Below, piece by piece: positions 17,030 through 25,618 of a DNA stretch of 64,000 nucleotides (positions are counted from its first letter, which is position 1; each line of letters begins with the position of its first letter). Origin of the DNA: Pedobacter sp. SYSU D00535 (GTDB taxonomy: Bacteria > Bacteroidota > Bacteroidia > Sphingobacteriales > Sphingobacteriaceae); the NCBI RefSeq assembly GCF_017355855.1, contig NZ_JAFEWD010000001.1, positions 310,001 to 374,000 on the forward strand, in the 5' to 3' direction. Below the pieces are notes generated by a model. It was not told the origin of the DNA and made no database searches. It worked only from the letters and a program-made list of their open reading frames with translations. The position numbers and the translations under genes are program-made.

Positions 17030-17773
17030 TTATCCCGTTTTTCGTTCTTGTAGTGGCAGCTCAACCCTTACCTGCTCTTGAGTGATCAGCTTAAATCCTT
17101 CCGGAGACCATTCTATCTGCCATATCCCTGGATTACCATTACGAACCTTCAGCAATTCTACATTCCAACGCGGAAAACCCACTCCGGGCATACCCTCTTC
17201 CAATACACTGGATATAGGGCTAATCTTCCATCGTGCAACACAGGCATTTGCACCCAGCTTACGTTCATCGCTCCGGAGTACAAAACCCGTCACCTGGCTC
17301 TTTTCTATAGCCAACTGCAAACGCCGCGATTGTGTAAAGGTCAGTTCCCGAACTTCCCCGATCACCGCGGATAAACCTTCACATTTCAATGCTTCCTCCA
17401 TAGCCCAAAGCACGTCCCGGTCGGCCGCCAGATCTACAAAAATGATGCGATCGGGTTCCACGCCAAAGGCTTTTAAAGCGGGAGGGAAAAGTACGCGCCG
17501 GCTGCTGATCCATATACAAAGGCTACCTTGTTGCATAAGTGTTTTCAGCAAGCCAGCAATAAAGCCCCCAGAAGCAGCACTTTGCTCAGGGATCAGATTC
17601 AAGAATTCATGCAGGGCGCCTGTGGGGAAGACTTTATTGGGAAAAGCAGATTCAACAGGCCCCAATCCTGCTACACTATTAACACCTGCTGGCGCTGGCT
17701 TAAACCCTTCCAGATGAAGAATTTCCTGTTGCAGTTTTGAAATAATTTCCTTTTTTGAATTACGCTGTTCCAT
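17030..17773 (-). CDS. imuA: ImuA, RecA-like/SulA-like partner of the mutasome
   Basis: A 247-residue protein related to RecA/SulA-type ImuA. Recognisable segments are FPTGALHEFLNL near residue 50, SLCIWISSRRVLFPPALKAFG and a VDLAADRDVLWAMEEALKCEGLSAVIGEV stretch typical of the family. The C-terminus holds RWNVELLKVRNGNPGIWQIEW. It is the first gene of imuA-imuB-dnaE2. A TATTTTTG promoter element (17787-17794) and an overlapping inverted repeat lie just upstream. No LexA gene is in the window. Confidence 0.9.
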   Translation of the reverse strand: MEQRNSKKEIISKLQQEILHLEGFKPAPAGVNSVAGLGPVESAFPNKVFPTGALHEFLNLIPEQSAASGGFIAGLLKTLMQQGSLCIWISSRRVLFPPALKAFGVEPDRIIFVDLAADRDVLWAMEEALKCEGLSAVIGEVRELTFTQSRRLQLAIEKSQVTGFVLRSDERKLGANACVARWKISPISSVLEEGMPGVGFPRWNVELLKVRNGNPGIWQIEWSPEGFKLITQEQVRVELPLQERKTG

Positions 17774-17786
17774 ACCCTAGAAAGCA

Positions 17787-17794
17787 CAAAAATA
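17787..17794 (-). promoter_or_regulatory. Candidate -7 promoter element for imuA
   Basis: CAAAAATA on the plus strand reads TATTTTTG on the minus strand, a full TAnnTTTG match ending 13 bp before the imuA ATG. Confidence 0.5.
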
Positions 17795-17814
17795 ATGCTA
17801 AAAATATTAGCATT
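17794..17814. promoter_or_regulatory. Inverted repeat overlapping the imuA promoter, candidate operator
   Basis: AATGCTAA at 17794-17801 and TTAGCATT at 17807-17814 are perfect 8-bp arms with a 5-bp spacer. The repeat touches the imuA -7 element, the place where a repressor such as LexA would block transcription. I know of no established LexA box of this form, so the assignment is inference. Confidence 0.45.
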
Positions 17815-17908
17815 TATAGGATGTGTAAAAAAATACAGGAAGGATTTTTCAAGTAACTGATTAGGACCGGGATAAGAAAAAACAGAGGGACATAATATCA
17901 TGCCGCGA

Positions 17909-17928
17909 ATTAGAATAGCATTTCTAAT
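17909..17928. promoter_or_regulatory. Second inverted repeat in the imuA-xthA gap
   Basis: ATTAGAA at 17909-17915 and TTCTAAT at 17922-17928 are perfect 7-bp arms with a 6-bp spacer (TAGCAT). The arms differ from those of the first repeat, though both contain TTAG/CTAA. It lies about 100 bp before xthA and may be a regulator site or an AT-rich coincidence. Confidence 0.3.
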
Positions 17929-18028
17929 AAAAAAATAGGTTAATCTTTCCTTTTTGCTTTTCTTTAAACTGCAGTTAAAACTATTGCCACTTCAATAGTG
18001 CTTATTAAACAATAAAAGATTTAGCAAA

Positions 18029-18805
18029 ATGAAGATAGCTACCTACAACGTTAATGGAATCAATGGTCGTTTACCGGTATTACTTCGCTGGTTACAGGAA
18101 ACAAGTCCTGACGTAGTTTGCCTTCAGGAACTGAAAGCTCCGCAGGAGAAGTTCCCTGAACAGGCAATCCGGGAAATAGGGTATCAGGCCATCTGGCATG
18201 GTCAGAAGAGCTGGAACGGAGTGGCTATCCTGACCCGCAATCTGGAAATAGAGGAGGTGAGGAGAGGCTTGCCCGGCGACGATGAGGATGAACAAAGCAG
18301 ATATATTGAAGCAAATGTGAATGGGATCCGTATCGCCGGATTATATCTTCCAAACGGTAACCCAGCTCCCGGACCAAAGTTCGACTATAAGATGAGCTGG
18401 TTTAGTAGATTACAAGCTCATGCAAAAGAATTACTTTCGCTGAATGAGCCTGTTATCCTAACCGGTGATTTTAATGTAATGCCTACAGAAAAGGATGTGT
18501 ACAAACCCGAGCGTTGGGGAGAAGATGCGCTGTTCCGGCCGGAAGTAAGAGCTGCATTTAAGGAACTAACCGATCAGGGATGGACCGATGCTCTTCGTAA
18601 GCTCTATCCTGAAGAGACCATTTATACCTTCTGGGATTATTTCCGAAATGCTTACCAGCGAAATGCAGGCTTACGAATAGATCATTTTCTACTAAGTCCT
18701 CAATTAGAAGACCGCTTGTTAGCAGCAGGAGTGGACAAAGAGGTGCGGGGATGGGAAAAAACAAGTGACCATGCTCCTGTCTGGATCGAGCTGAAGGATG
18801 CTTAA
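18029..18805 (+). CDS. xthA: Exodeoxyribonuclease III / AP endonuclease
   Basis: A 258-residue protein of normal length for XthA. The endonuclease/exonuclease/phosphatase motifs are complete: YNVNGINGR (Asn), VCLQELKAP (metal-binding Glu near residue 35), LYLPNG (Tyr near residue 107), LTGDFNVMP (Asp and Asn near 148), RIDHFLLS (Asp) and SDHAPVWIEL (catalytic His near the C-terminus). It cuts DNA at abasic sites and removes blocked 3' ends in base-excision repair. It is divergent from imuA, which places two DNA-damage functions around one intergenic region. Confidence 0.95.
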   Translation: MKIATYNVNGINGRLPVLLRWLQETSPDVVCLQELKAPQEKFPEQAIREIGYQAIWHGQKSWNGVAILTRNLEIEEVRRGLPGDDEDEQSRYIEANVNGIRIAGLYLPNGNPAPGPKFDYKMSWFSRLQAHAKELLSLNEPVILTGDFNVMPTEKDVYKPERWGEDALFRPEVRAAFKELTDQGWTDALRKLYPEETIYTFWDYFRNAYQRNAGLRIDHFLLSPQLEDRLLAAGVDKEVRGWEKTSDHAPVWIELKDA

Positions 18806-18847
18806 ACAGAAAAATTGGAGAAGAAAGTTTTCCTTCCTGATTAACCC

Positions 18848-18855
18848 TATTTTTG
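18848..18855 (+). promoter_or_regulatory. Candidate -7 promoter element for phnA
   Basis: TATTTTTG is a full TAnnTTTG match ending 6 bp before the ATG at 18862. The phnA message would be leaderless or nearly so. Confidence 0.5.
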
Positions 18856-18861
18856 CGGTAC

Positions 18862-19437
18862 ATGGCATTACATACACAACTTCAGGAAAGAAGCAACAAC
18901 ACCTGCGAACTTTGCGGCAATCAGGGAAATTTAAGCGCTTATGCAGTTCCACCTAAAACTGACGACCGGATAGAAGATCAGGTAGTACTTTGCAGCACCT
19001 GTTTTACGCAAATCCAGGCAGCAGACTATTCGGATGTTCATCACTGGCGTTGCCTGGAAGGTAGTATCTGGAGTGAGGTACCGGCAGTTAAAGTATTATC
19101 TTACAAATTGTTAAGCAATCTCTCTAATGAAGAATGGGCGAGGGACGCTATGGAAGCTGCAGCCCTTGATGAATCCTTTCTTACCTGGGCAAATGCGGAA
19201 AAAGAACTGGAAGCAGGAAAGGTAATTCACAAAGACAGTTACGGGGTAGTGTTAGCATCCGGAGACACCGTAGTGCTTACACAAAATCTCAATGTGAAAG
19301 GAACCAACTACATTGCTCCTAAGGGAACGATCGTCCGGAAAATAAAACTGGTTGCCGACAACGCAGAACAGGTAGAAGGAAAAATTAACGGCGATACCAT
19401 CGTTATTCTTACCAAATTTATCCGGAAATCTGTTTAA
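18862..19437 (+). CDS. phnA: PhnA-domain zinc-ribbon protein
   Basis: A 191-residue protein from the ATG at 18862; the upstream in-frame TTG at 18853 falls inside the promoter element. The N-terminal zinc ribbon has CELCG and later CSTC. The C-terminal PhnA domain shows KDSYGVVLASGDTVVLTQNLNVKG, then APKGTIVRKIKL and INGDTIVILTKFIRK. The family was named from the E. coli phn region, but its function in organisms like this one is unsettled and it is not evidence of phosphonate use. It follows xthA by 56 bp with its own promoter. Confidence 0.9.
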   Translation: MALHTQLQERSNNTCELCGNQGNLSAYAVPPKTDDRIEDQVVLCSTCFTQIQAADYSDVHHWRCLEGSIWSEVPAVKVLSYKLLSNLSNEEWARDAMEAAALDESFLTWANAEKELEAGKVIHKDSYGVVLASGDTVVLTQNLNVKGTNYIAPKGTIVRKIKLVADNAEQVEGKINGDTIVILTKFIRKSV

Positions 19438-19460
19438 CGCCTAGAAGGATAGCACCATCA

Positions 19461-19493
19461 AAAGTGTCAGCTACTTAATTTGGCTGACATTTA
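19461..19493 (+). terminator. Hairpin after phnA, possible terminator
   Basis: TGTCAGC (19465-19471) pairs with GCTGACA (19483-19489), extended by three more pairs including one G-T, around an 11-nt loop. Only a short T stretch follows, so the terminator role is uncertain. Confidence 0.4.
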
Positions 19494-19648
19494 CTTCATC
19501 TTTACTCTGCCCAACCACAGCTCCTGTTCCATCACATCATTACAACTAGTTGAAGTAGAAGTCTTAATAAAAGTTAAAATTGTTAAACGAACGTTAAAAG
19601 TCTTAAGCAGAAAAGCACCTTCCACTATCTTGGTTTTTTATTTAGGAT

Positions 19649-22648
19649 ATGGAAAGATTTCGCCTGCTAAATAACCTTACCGGTTGGTTTTGTTTCGCCT
19701 GCGCTTTTAGCGTTTACCTTTTGACACTTCAGCCCAGTGTAAGTTTCTGGGATTGTGGGGAGTTTATTGCAGCAGCGTATCGCCTTCAAGTAGGGCATCA
19801 GCCCGGGGCACCTCTGTTCATTTTAATCGGTAAGCTATTTTCCCTGCTTGCCGCGGATGCAAGAAGCACAGCTTTTTTCCTGAATCTCCTTTCTGCTCTA
19901 GCCAGCGCCCTTACCATCCTTTTTCTTTTCTGGACTATTACGGCACTTGCCCGAAAGCTCCTGCAGAAGCAATCATTTTCCTGTAGCGAGCAGTTACTAA
20001 TTTTAGGAGCCGGCGTAACCGGGGCCCTGGCTTACACTTTTTCCGACTCCTTTTGGTTCTCCGCAGTAGAGGCAGAAGTCTATGCCTTATCTTCACTTTG
20101 TACTGCCGTCGTTTTTTGGGCGGCACTAAAATGGGATGCAGTATCGGATCAACCCTCAGCCAATAAATGGCTCTTAGTTATTGCCTACCTTATTGGACTT
20201 TCCATAGGGCTACACCTCTTAAGTTTACTTAGTATTCCCGCCATCTTCCTGCTCATCTATTTCAAAAGATCTAAAAAGATCAGCACAGTAGGGACAATAG
20301 CTGCTTTTGGGTTGGGATGCCTCGTACTTGCTTTCGTACAATATGGTATCGTTCAGTACTTGGTACTCCTTTCATTCAAGTCCGACTATTTCTTTGTAAA
20401 CACCCTGCATCTCGGCTTCCATAGCGGGGCACTCTTTTTCATCCTGCTGCTGGTAGTTGCTGTCACCATCGGGCTTCTGTATTCACATCGCAGGAAGCTG
20501 CCTGGTTTAAACCTGAGCCTCCTATGCCTGTCGTTCCTGTTACTCGGTTACAGTTCCTATGCTATGATCGTGATACGGGCAGAAGCCAAAACGGCCATCA
20601 ACATCAGCAATCCCGACAACGCTTTTTCCTTGTTCAGCTATCTGGGAAGGCTTCAGTACGGGGAAACGCCATTGCTTTATGGCCCTTACTTCGACTCGCA
20701 GCCTACAGAAGTAAAAGACAAACGAACTTTGTATAGAAAGGGGAAAGCCGCGTACGAAGAAGCAGGCGAGAGGACCAGCTATCACTACGACCGCAATACA
20801 ATCTTTCCGAGGATCTACAGTGAGGATGCCGCTCATGTCAACTTCTACAGAAACTGGTTGAATATTCCGGAAGGAGAGAAGGCTAACTTTAGCGATAACA
20901 TCAGGTTTTTCAGCACCTATCAAATGGGCTTTATGTATTTCCGATACTTCCTCTGGAACTTCGCTGGCAAGCAGAACGACGAACAGGGAATGGGAGATGG
21001 CACGGATGGGAACTGGAAAACAGGCATTAAAGCTATCGATGAACTTAGGCTGGGGAGTCATGACAATCTGCCGCAGGCAGCTATCGAAAACGAAGGAAAC
21101 AATAGTTTTTTTGCTTTGCCGCTCTTACTTGGCTTGGCAGGATTGATTTATCAGTTTAGGAGAAGAAAAGAGGAAGCGCTGGTAGTAACAGCCTTTTTCT
21201 TCTGTACTGGGCTGGCGATTGTCTTATATCTTAATCAAAGTCCTTTGCAAGTTCGGGAACGCGATTATGCCTACGTCGGTTCGTTCTATGCCTTCGCTAT
21301 CTGGATCGGCTTGGGAGTGCTGGCCTTAAATGCTCTAGTTACTCGACTAAAGATGACTAAAGCCAGTATTTCACTTGCTATAGCCAGCAGCCTTTCAGTT
21401 CCACTGGTAATGGGATGGGAAGGCTGGGATGATCATGATCGTTCGGGAAATTACATTGCTCACGATATGGCTGTCAATTACCTGCAATCCTGTGCGCCCA
21501 ATGCCATTCTCTTCTGCAATGCGGACAACGACACCTATCCGCTTTGGTATGCTCAGCAAGTGGAAGGCATTCGAACGGATGTGCGCCTGGTGAATCTTCA
21601 GCTACTCTTTGACCCGGATTATATTACCGCTCTAAAAAAGGAACTGGATTCGGCTGCCCCCCTTCCTATAACCATGCCTGAGGAGAAATATCAGGCTGGG
21701 AAAAGAGACGTGCTTTATTATCTGAACTACGGAATTCCTGACTCTGTCGAGCTAAAGGACATTTTTGAAGTACTTACCTCGGATAACCCGGCAGATCAGG
21801 TGGAAATGAACGACGGTCGCCGAGCGAACTTTCTTCCCAGCAAAAATTTCCAGCTAACGGTAGACAAAGAAAAGGTACTGGCAAGTGGCATGATCAAAGA
21901 CAGATCAAAGATTGCTGACAAGATGAAGTGGGCCTGGGAAAAGGACTACGTGACCCGGGCCGATTTGGCTGCTATAGATATTCTCGCACATAACAACTGG
22001 AAGCGGCCTATCTATTTCAGCAACGGTTTATCTTCTGATAGCTACTTAGGTCTGCACCAGTATCTTTACCTGGAGGGTTACACTTATCGCCTCCTGCCTA
22101 TTAAACGGAAGGAGCAAGATCTGCGGGACAAATCGGAATTAACTAACACCGATGTCTTCTATTCCAATTTCAAAAGCAAATTGAAACTCAACTCTTTCAA
22201 TAAAGCGGCATATCTTGATCCTGAGTCGAGAAGAATTGGGCGGCAGAGCTGGAACCTCCTAAATACACTTGCTGAAAATCTGGTGCAGGAAAAACGGACG
22301 TCAGAGGCCAGGGAGGTGGTACGCAAAGCGATACTGGAACTTCCAATGAGAAATTATGGCATAATCGATACCGTGAGTAAATACAGGGCAGCGGCTACCA
22401 GTTTTAATACTAACGATACTAAGCAGGCTGTCTTCCTTGTACAGGATGCGTTGGGCTTTTTGAAGGACCAGCTCAACTACCTTTCCTCCCTGGATGACGA
22501 AGAACAGCAGCAGCGGAGCCGGGATATCAGGACAGCCATATCCATACTATCGGAATTTAGGAAACTTGCAGATGGAAACAGGCAGCCGCTTATTGTTAGG
22601 GAGATCGACGAGTTTCTTAAACAAACACAATTGAATTTGCAGGTGTAA
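19649..22648 (+). CDS. DUF2723 membrane glycosyltransferase (GT117, O-mannosyltransferase-like)
   Basis: A 999-residue protein. The first half is polytopic, with about 11-13 hydrophobic helices. It opens with the DUF2723 signature LQPSVSFWDCGEFIAAAYRLQVGHQPGAPLF, whose acidic residues (DCGE) are the likely GT-C catalytic site. The second half is soluble, with a long segment containing LFCNADNDTYPLWYAQ and ending in a helical region with TPR-like character. The family includes human TMEM260, a protein O-mannosyltransferase. By analogy this enzyme may transfer sugar from a lipid carrier to exported proteins in the periplasm. It is a single gene with a near-consensus -7 element (TATCTTGG at 19626). 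Confidence 0.85.
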   Translation: MERFRLLNNLTGWFCFACAFSVYLLTLQPSVSFWDCGEFIAAAYRLQVGHQPGAPLFILIGKLFSLLAADARSTAFFLNLLSALASALTILFLFWTITALARKLLQKQSFSCSEQLLILGAGVTGALAYTFSDSFWFSAVEAEVYALSSLCTAVVFWAALKWDAVSDQPSANKWLLVIAYLIGLSIGLHLLSLLSIPAIFLLIYFKRSKKISTVGTIAAFGLGCLVLAFVQYGIVQYLVLLSFKSDYFFVNTLHLGFHSGALFFILLLVVAVTIGLLYSHRRKLPGLNLSLLCLSFLLLGYSSYAMIVIRAEAKTAINISNPDNAFSLFSYLGRLQYGETPLLYGPYFDSQPTEVKDKRTLYRKGKAAYEEAGERTSYHYDRNTIFPRIYSEDAAHVNFYRNWLNIPEGEKANFSDNIRFFSTYQMGFMYFRYFLWNFAGKQNDEQGMGDGTDGNWKTGIKAIDELRLGSHDNLPQAAIENEGNNSFFALPLLLGLAGLIYQFRRRKEEALVVTAFFFCTGLAIVLYLNQSPLQVRERDYAYVGSFYAFAIWIGLGVLALNALVTRLKMTKASISLAIASSLSVPLVMGWEGWDDHDRSGNYIAHDMAVNYLQSCAPNAILFCNADNDTYPLWYAQQVEGIRTDVRLVNLQLLFDPDYITALKKELDSAAPLPITMPEEKYQAGKRDVLYYLNYGIPDSVELKDIFEVLTSDNPADQVEMNDGRRANFLPSKNFQLTVDKEKVLASGMIKDRSKIADKMKWAWEKDYVTRADLAAIDILAHNNWKRPIYFSNGLSSDSYLGLHQYLYLEGYTYRLLPIKRKEQDLRDKSELTNTDVFYSNFKSKLKLNSFNKAAYLDPESRRIGRQSWNLLNTLAENLVQEKRTSEAREVVRKAILELPMRNYGIIDTVSKYRAAATSFNTNDTKQAVFLVQDALGFLKDQLNYLSSLDDEEQQQRSRDIRTAISILSEFRKLADGNRQPLIVREIDEFLKQTQLNLQV

Positions 22649-22869
22649 TTCTCGGAATACTATATCCTTCGCTCTTGGCGGGTTAAGTCATTTCAACTTC
22701 GAGCCCTGCTGCCTGTTTTCTTCCATAGTGTGGGGGCGATGAGTAATACCTGCCAGTTCAGGGGAGGTTGTAACACAACGACCAATAGCACGTGTGAGGC
22801 AGCAGAAAATCAGAACAAAAGGGGCTGGCTGACTTCGTTCAAATCAGCCATCTTTAGGTGTCGGCCAGA

Positions 22870-23712
22870 TCAAGCATTCTCCAGGTCAGCTATAACCAGT
22901 TTTTTCATTTTCAACAGCGGCTCCATTATCCGTTGAGCACGTTGCGGATCGCTTAGCAGCTTCCCTAATACCTTTGGTACTACCTGCCAGCTAATTCCAT
23001 ACTTATCAGTAAGCCATCCACAGGCAACCTCTTTTCCGCCATTCGCACTCAAACTTTCCCAATATTGGTCTATTTCACTCTGACTGGCACACTCTATTAC
23101 CATTGAAACAGCATCGTTGAAGCTGAAGCCATGTGACATCGAGCTATCCATCGCCATCATCGTATACCCATTCAGCTCAAATTGCCCGTGTTTTACGAAA
23201 GCTGGATTTTCTCCATCTGCTTTAGTATAATTTAAAAGACCCACTACTTTTGAATTCGGGAAAAGACCGGTATAAAAGTCTACGGCTTCCGCTGCCTTTC
23301 CTGCAACATCACCTGAGAACATAAAGGTGGGTGAGAATTTTTGTACAGCATCGCTACTGCTTCCTGTGTATAGCTGCCAGGATACGCCATATTTATCCTG
23401 CAACCAACCGTATTTTTCGCTCCAATCATAACTACCGAGGGGCATCAACGACGAACCTCCTTCTATCAATTTATGCCAGCAGCGTTCCGTTTCTTCTTGG
23501 TTTTCCAAAATTACCATGAACGAGACAGAGGGATTGGGAAGACTAGTAGGACCGTCATTAAGAATAAGAAACTTTTGACCGCTTAGTTCCAACTGGACCG
23601 CCCAGGGAGACGTCTGTGCGATAGCTCCTTCTCCAAAAGTTGAGAGGTAAAAATCGGCTGCTTCCTGCATCCGGTTCCTGATAGTTAAACATGGATAGAT
23701 CGAGTTGTTCAT
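22870..23712 (-). CDS. Tandem VOC (PhnB-like) protein
   Basis: A 280-residue protein made of two PhnB-like VOC domains. The first runs to about residue 120 (CLTIRNRMQEAADFYLSTFGE, ending YGWLQDKYGVSWQLY). The second begins around residue 128 (FSPTFMFSGDVAGKAAEAVDFYTGLFP) and ends CGWLTDKYGISWQVVP. Each copy has the fold's conserved W-x-x-D-K-Y-G-(V/I)-S-W-Q element. A fused dimer of this kind would give a full VOC barrel from one chain. The enzymatic role is unknown. A TATGTTTG promoter element lies 28 bp upstream. Confidence 0.87.
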   Translation of the reverse strand: MNNSIYPCLTIRNRMQEAADFYLSTFGEGAIAQTSPWAVQLELSGQKFLILNDGPTSLPNPSVSFMVILENQEETERCWHKLIEGGSSLMPLGSYDWSEKYGWLQDKYGVSWQLYTGSSSDAVQKFSPTFMFSGDVAGKAAEAVDFYTGLFPNSKVVGLLNYTKADGENPAFVKHGQFELNGYTMMAMDSSMSHGFSFNDAVSMVIECASQSEIDQYWESLSANGGKEVACGWLTDKYGISWQVVPKVLGKLLSDPQRAQRIMEPLLKMKKLVIADLENA

Positions 23713-23739
23713 AGCGCTACATTTACTAATTGTTCATAG

Positions 23740-23747
23740 CAAACATA
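23740..23747 (-). promoter_or_regulatory. Candidate -7 promoter element for the tandem VOC gene
   Basis: CAAACATA on the plus strand is TATGTTTG on the minus strand, a full TAnnTTTG match 28 bp before the start codon. A TTG (plus-strand CAA at 23766-23768) lies 18 bp further upstream, near the -33 position. Confidence 0.5.
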
Positions 23748-23984
23748 TGACTGTTTTGACGAAATCAAGGGGTATGCAGGCGACAATTTAAGGGGCAAAA
23801 AGCGTCAATATTGAAAGAAGCGTCTATTCTCCTGCTTTTCTCGTAGGTGATGTTCGCAGACGATATGTAGATATCTAAATAGGACTGTATTTCAATTATT
23901 TAAATATTTTCAACCCTCGTTATTGCGATTGTTTTTAAGTAAATTTATACTAATTCACCGCGGGTAACCATAAACACATTTACC

Positions 23985-24203
23985 ATGGAAGCACCAGAAA
24001 AAAACCAGTTGCAGTTTACAGAAAAAGAGGCTGTAACAAACAAAGAGACTTTGAATCAGACCGAAGCCGAGCTACCAACAGGACATGACGAAACTAAAGG
24101 ACACGTTAGTCATCACCGTAGTTTCGTACCGCACCATTCCAACCACGGCCGCTCTAACTATCGGTCATTTGGCGCCAACCATGAGCCGGGTACGGGATGG
24201 TAA
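23985..24203 (+). CDS. Small hydrophilic His-rich protein
   Basis: A 72-residue protein with no signal peptide or membrane helix. The N-terminal half is rich in Glu, Thr and Asn (EKNQLQFTEKEAVTNKETLN). The C-terminal half has seven His in a short region, including SHHRS and VPHHSNHGRS, and ends in GTGW. Such His-rich tails can bind metal, but this is only a suggestion. No family is recognised. A hairpin at 24237-24284 follows and may end the transcript. Confidence 0.55.
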   Translation: MEAPEKNQLQFTEKEAVTNKETLNQTEAELPTGHDETKGHVSHHRSFVPHHSNHGRSNYRSFGANHEPGTGW

Positions 24204-24236
24204 GACATCTTTACCTCCCTTTAAGGGAAGAGGCTG

Positions 24237-24287
24237 AAAAGGTAAGGCAGCATAACACCTAAATACTTCTGCCTGTAACCTTTTCTT
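24237..24287 (+). terminator. Imperfect hairpin with T-rich end
   Basis: AAAAGGT then AGGCAG (24237-24250) pair with CTGCCT then ACCTTTT (24269-24284), with a two-base bulge. The T-rich segment TTTTCTTC follows. It fits a terminator for the His-rich small protein gene. Confidence 0.5.
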
Positions 24288-24341
24288 CGTAAACGCGAAT
24301 ACTGACTATATTCGGATAAATCCGGGTAGCAGCTAAGTATT

Positions 24342-24872
24342 ATGATGAAAAGACTTTTAGTCCTTCTGATCTCACTCTTCCTTTTTAATCATGTCAACGC
24401 TCAAAGACTAACCCTCGAACAATTGGAAGCAGCTCTAAATGCCAGTATGAATACAGCAGAGGAAAATCTGTTCCTGATGGGGTATTCTTTCATTGGTAAA
24501 GATTCTATACCAGTACAGGGTGGCCAGATCTACAGTTTCTCGAATCGTAAAAAAGCTCCGGAACAAAAAACGGTTTCCAAAGCGGTGAACAATCATGATC
24601 CCTTAAAATCCTTCTTACAATACGTTACTCTGGAACGTTCTGAGTTTGAGCGACTGCGCAGGCAGATGGTGGACCTACAGTTCGCCCGGAACGACAAATC
24701 GGGGCTTAATGAGAATTCTAGTTATACAAAAGGAAACTTGAATTTAACTTTTCAGGTAAAGACAGATCGCGCCGGTATCCAAAAATTCATTATTACGCTT
24801 AGCAATAACAAGATCATCCGGGAGGATAAGAAACGCCCAAAAATCGATTTTAAGAGTATTTTTAATTTTTAA
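24342..24872 (+). CDS. Secreted hypothetical protein, 176 aa
   Basis: It has a clear signal peptide (MMKRLLVLLISLFLFNHVNAQ) and a mature region of about 155 residues, with LEQLEAALNASMNTAEENLFLMGYSFIG near the start and a C-terminal strand region LTFQVKTDRAGIQKFIITLSNN. No catalytic motif or lipobox. It should be periplasmic or surface-located. I do not recognise a family. Confidence 0.65.
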   Translation: MMKRLLVLLISLFLFNHVNAQRLTLEQLEAALNASMNTAEENLFLMGYSFIGKDSIPVQGGQIYSFSNRKKAPEQKTVSKAVNNHDPLKSFLQYVTLERSEFERLRRQMVDLQFARNDKSGLNENSSYTKGNLNLTFQVKTDRAGIQKFIITLSNNKIIREDKKRPKIDFKSIFNF

Positions 24873-24934
24873 CACTAGTGGGTAGTACCTGCCCTCACGT
24901 GCTACTAAGGAGCAGGAGAGGGCAAGGTTCTGGT

Positions 24935-25345
24935 CTATTTCATTGAATGAAAACCTATAGGGTTACCTTCAGTATCCGTACAGATTCCACAGAATCCATA
25001 CTCTCCAATAGACATCTTATCTTGTAGCACTTTTCCGCCGGCAGCTACTACTCTCGAAATTTCTTCGGCACAGTCATCACACGAAAAATAGTTTAAAGTT
25101 CCACCCGGTCCTGGCTTAAACATGTTCGATTTCACGAGCGATCCACTTGAACCGAAGGTGCTCATGTTTCCGGGGAAGAATACCATCTCAAAATACTCAT
25201 CCGTGCCCTCTTCCGCCTCCATACCTTGTGGAACTGGTGCTGGCTCCATTTTAATATTAAGGACTGTTTCGTAGAATCTTTGGGCTCTTGCCATGTCTTC
25301 TACATAGATTTCTGACCAACCAATCGGATTTTTTACTGTTTCCAT
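24935..25345 (-). CDS. VOC-family (glyoxalase/dioxygenase-like) protein
   Basis: A 136-residue protein with a two-unit VOC fold: IGWSEIYVEDMARAQRFYETVLNIKM at the start and GTLNYFSCDDCAEEISRVVAAGGKVL, ending FCGICTDTEGNPIGFHSM. The pattern fits predicted-lactoylglutathione-lyase-like proteins common in Bacteroidota; the substrate is unknown. A TAAATTTG element (plus 25431-25438) lies 86 bp upstream. Confidence 0.85.
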   Translation of the reverse strand: METVKNPIGWSEIYVEDMARAQRFYETVLNIKMEPAPVPQGMEAEEGTDEYFEMVFFPGNMSTFGSSGSLVKSNMFKPGPGGTLNYFSCDDCAEEISRVVAAGGKVLQDKMSIGEYGFCGICTDTEGNPIGFHSMK

Positions 25346-25618
25346 TGTCTTAAAGTTTTTAGGGTATTTCTGTTGTTGATTGAGTTTTCAAATCAGGTAT
25401 AGGTAGTAGGTATTTCTTACATCAAAAATCCAAATTTAGGTAGTAAGAAGACGGTGCCGCGCAAGACAAAAAACAGGTGCGTTCCGGTCAGGTTTAAAAG
25501 CAACACCTAATTTGTTATTTCTCCTTTTGTCCCTGGGACCAAGGGAAGACTTCGACAAATAGTGGCCAAACAATTTCGCTAAATCGGTGTAATAAGCATC
25601 ACACACCCACACACACTT

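Noticed and set aside
12287-17773. imuA-imuB-dnaE2 as a possible novel system
   Set aside because: It is a well-known mutagenic repair cassette; only its upstream repeats are unexplained.
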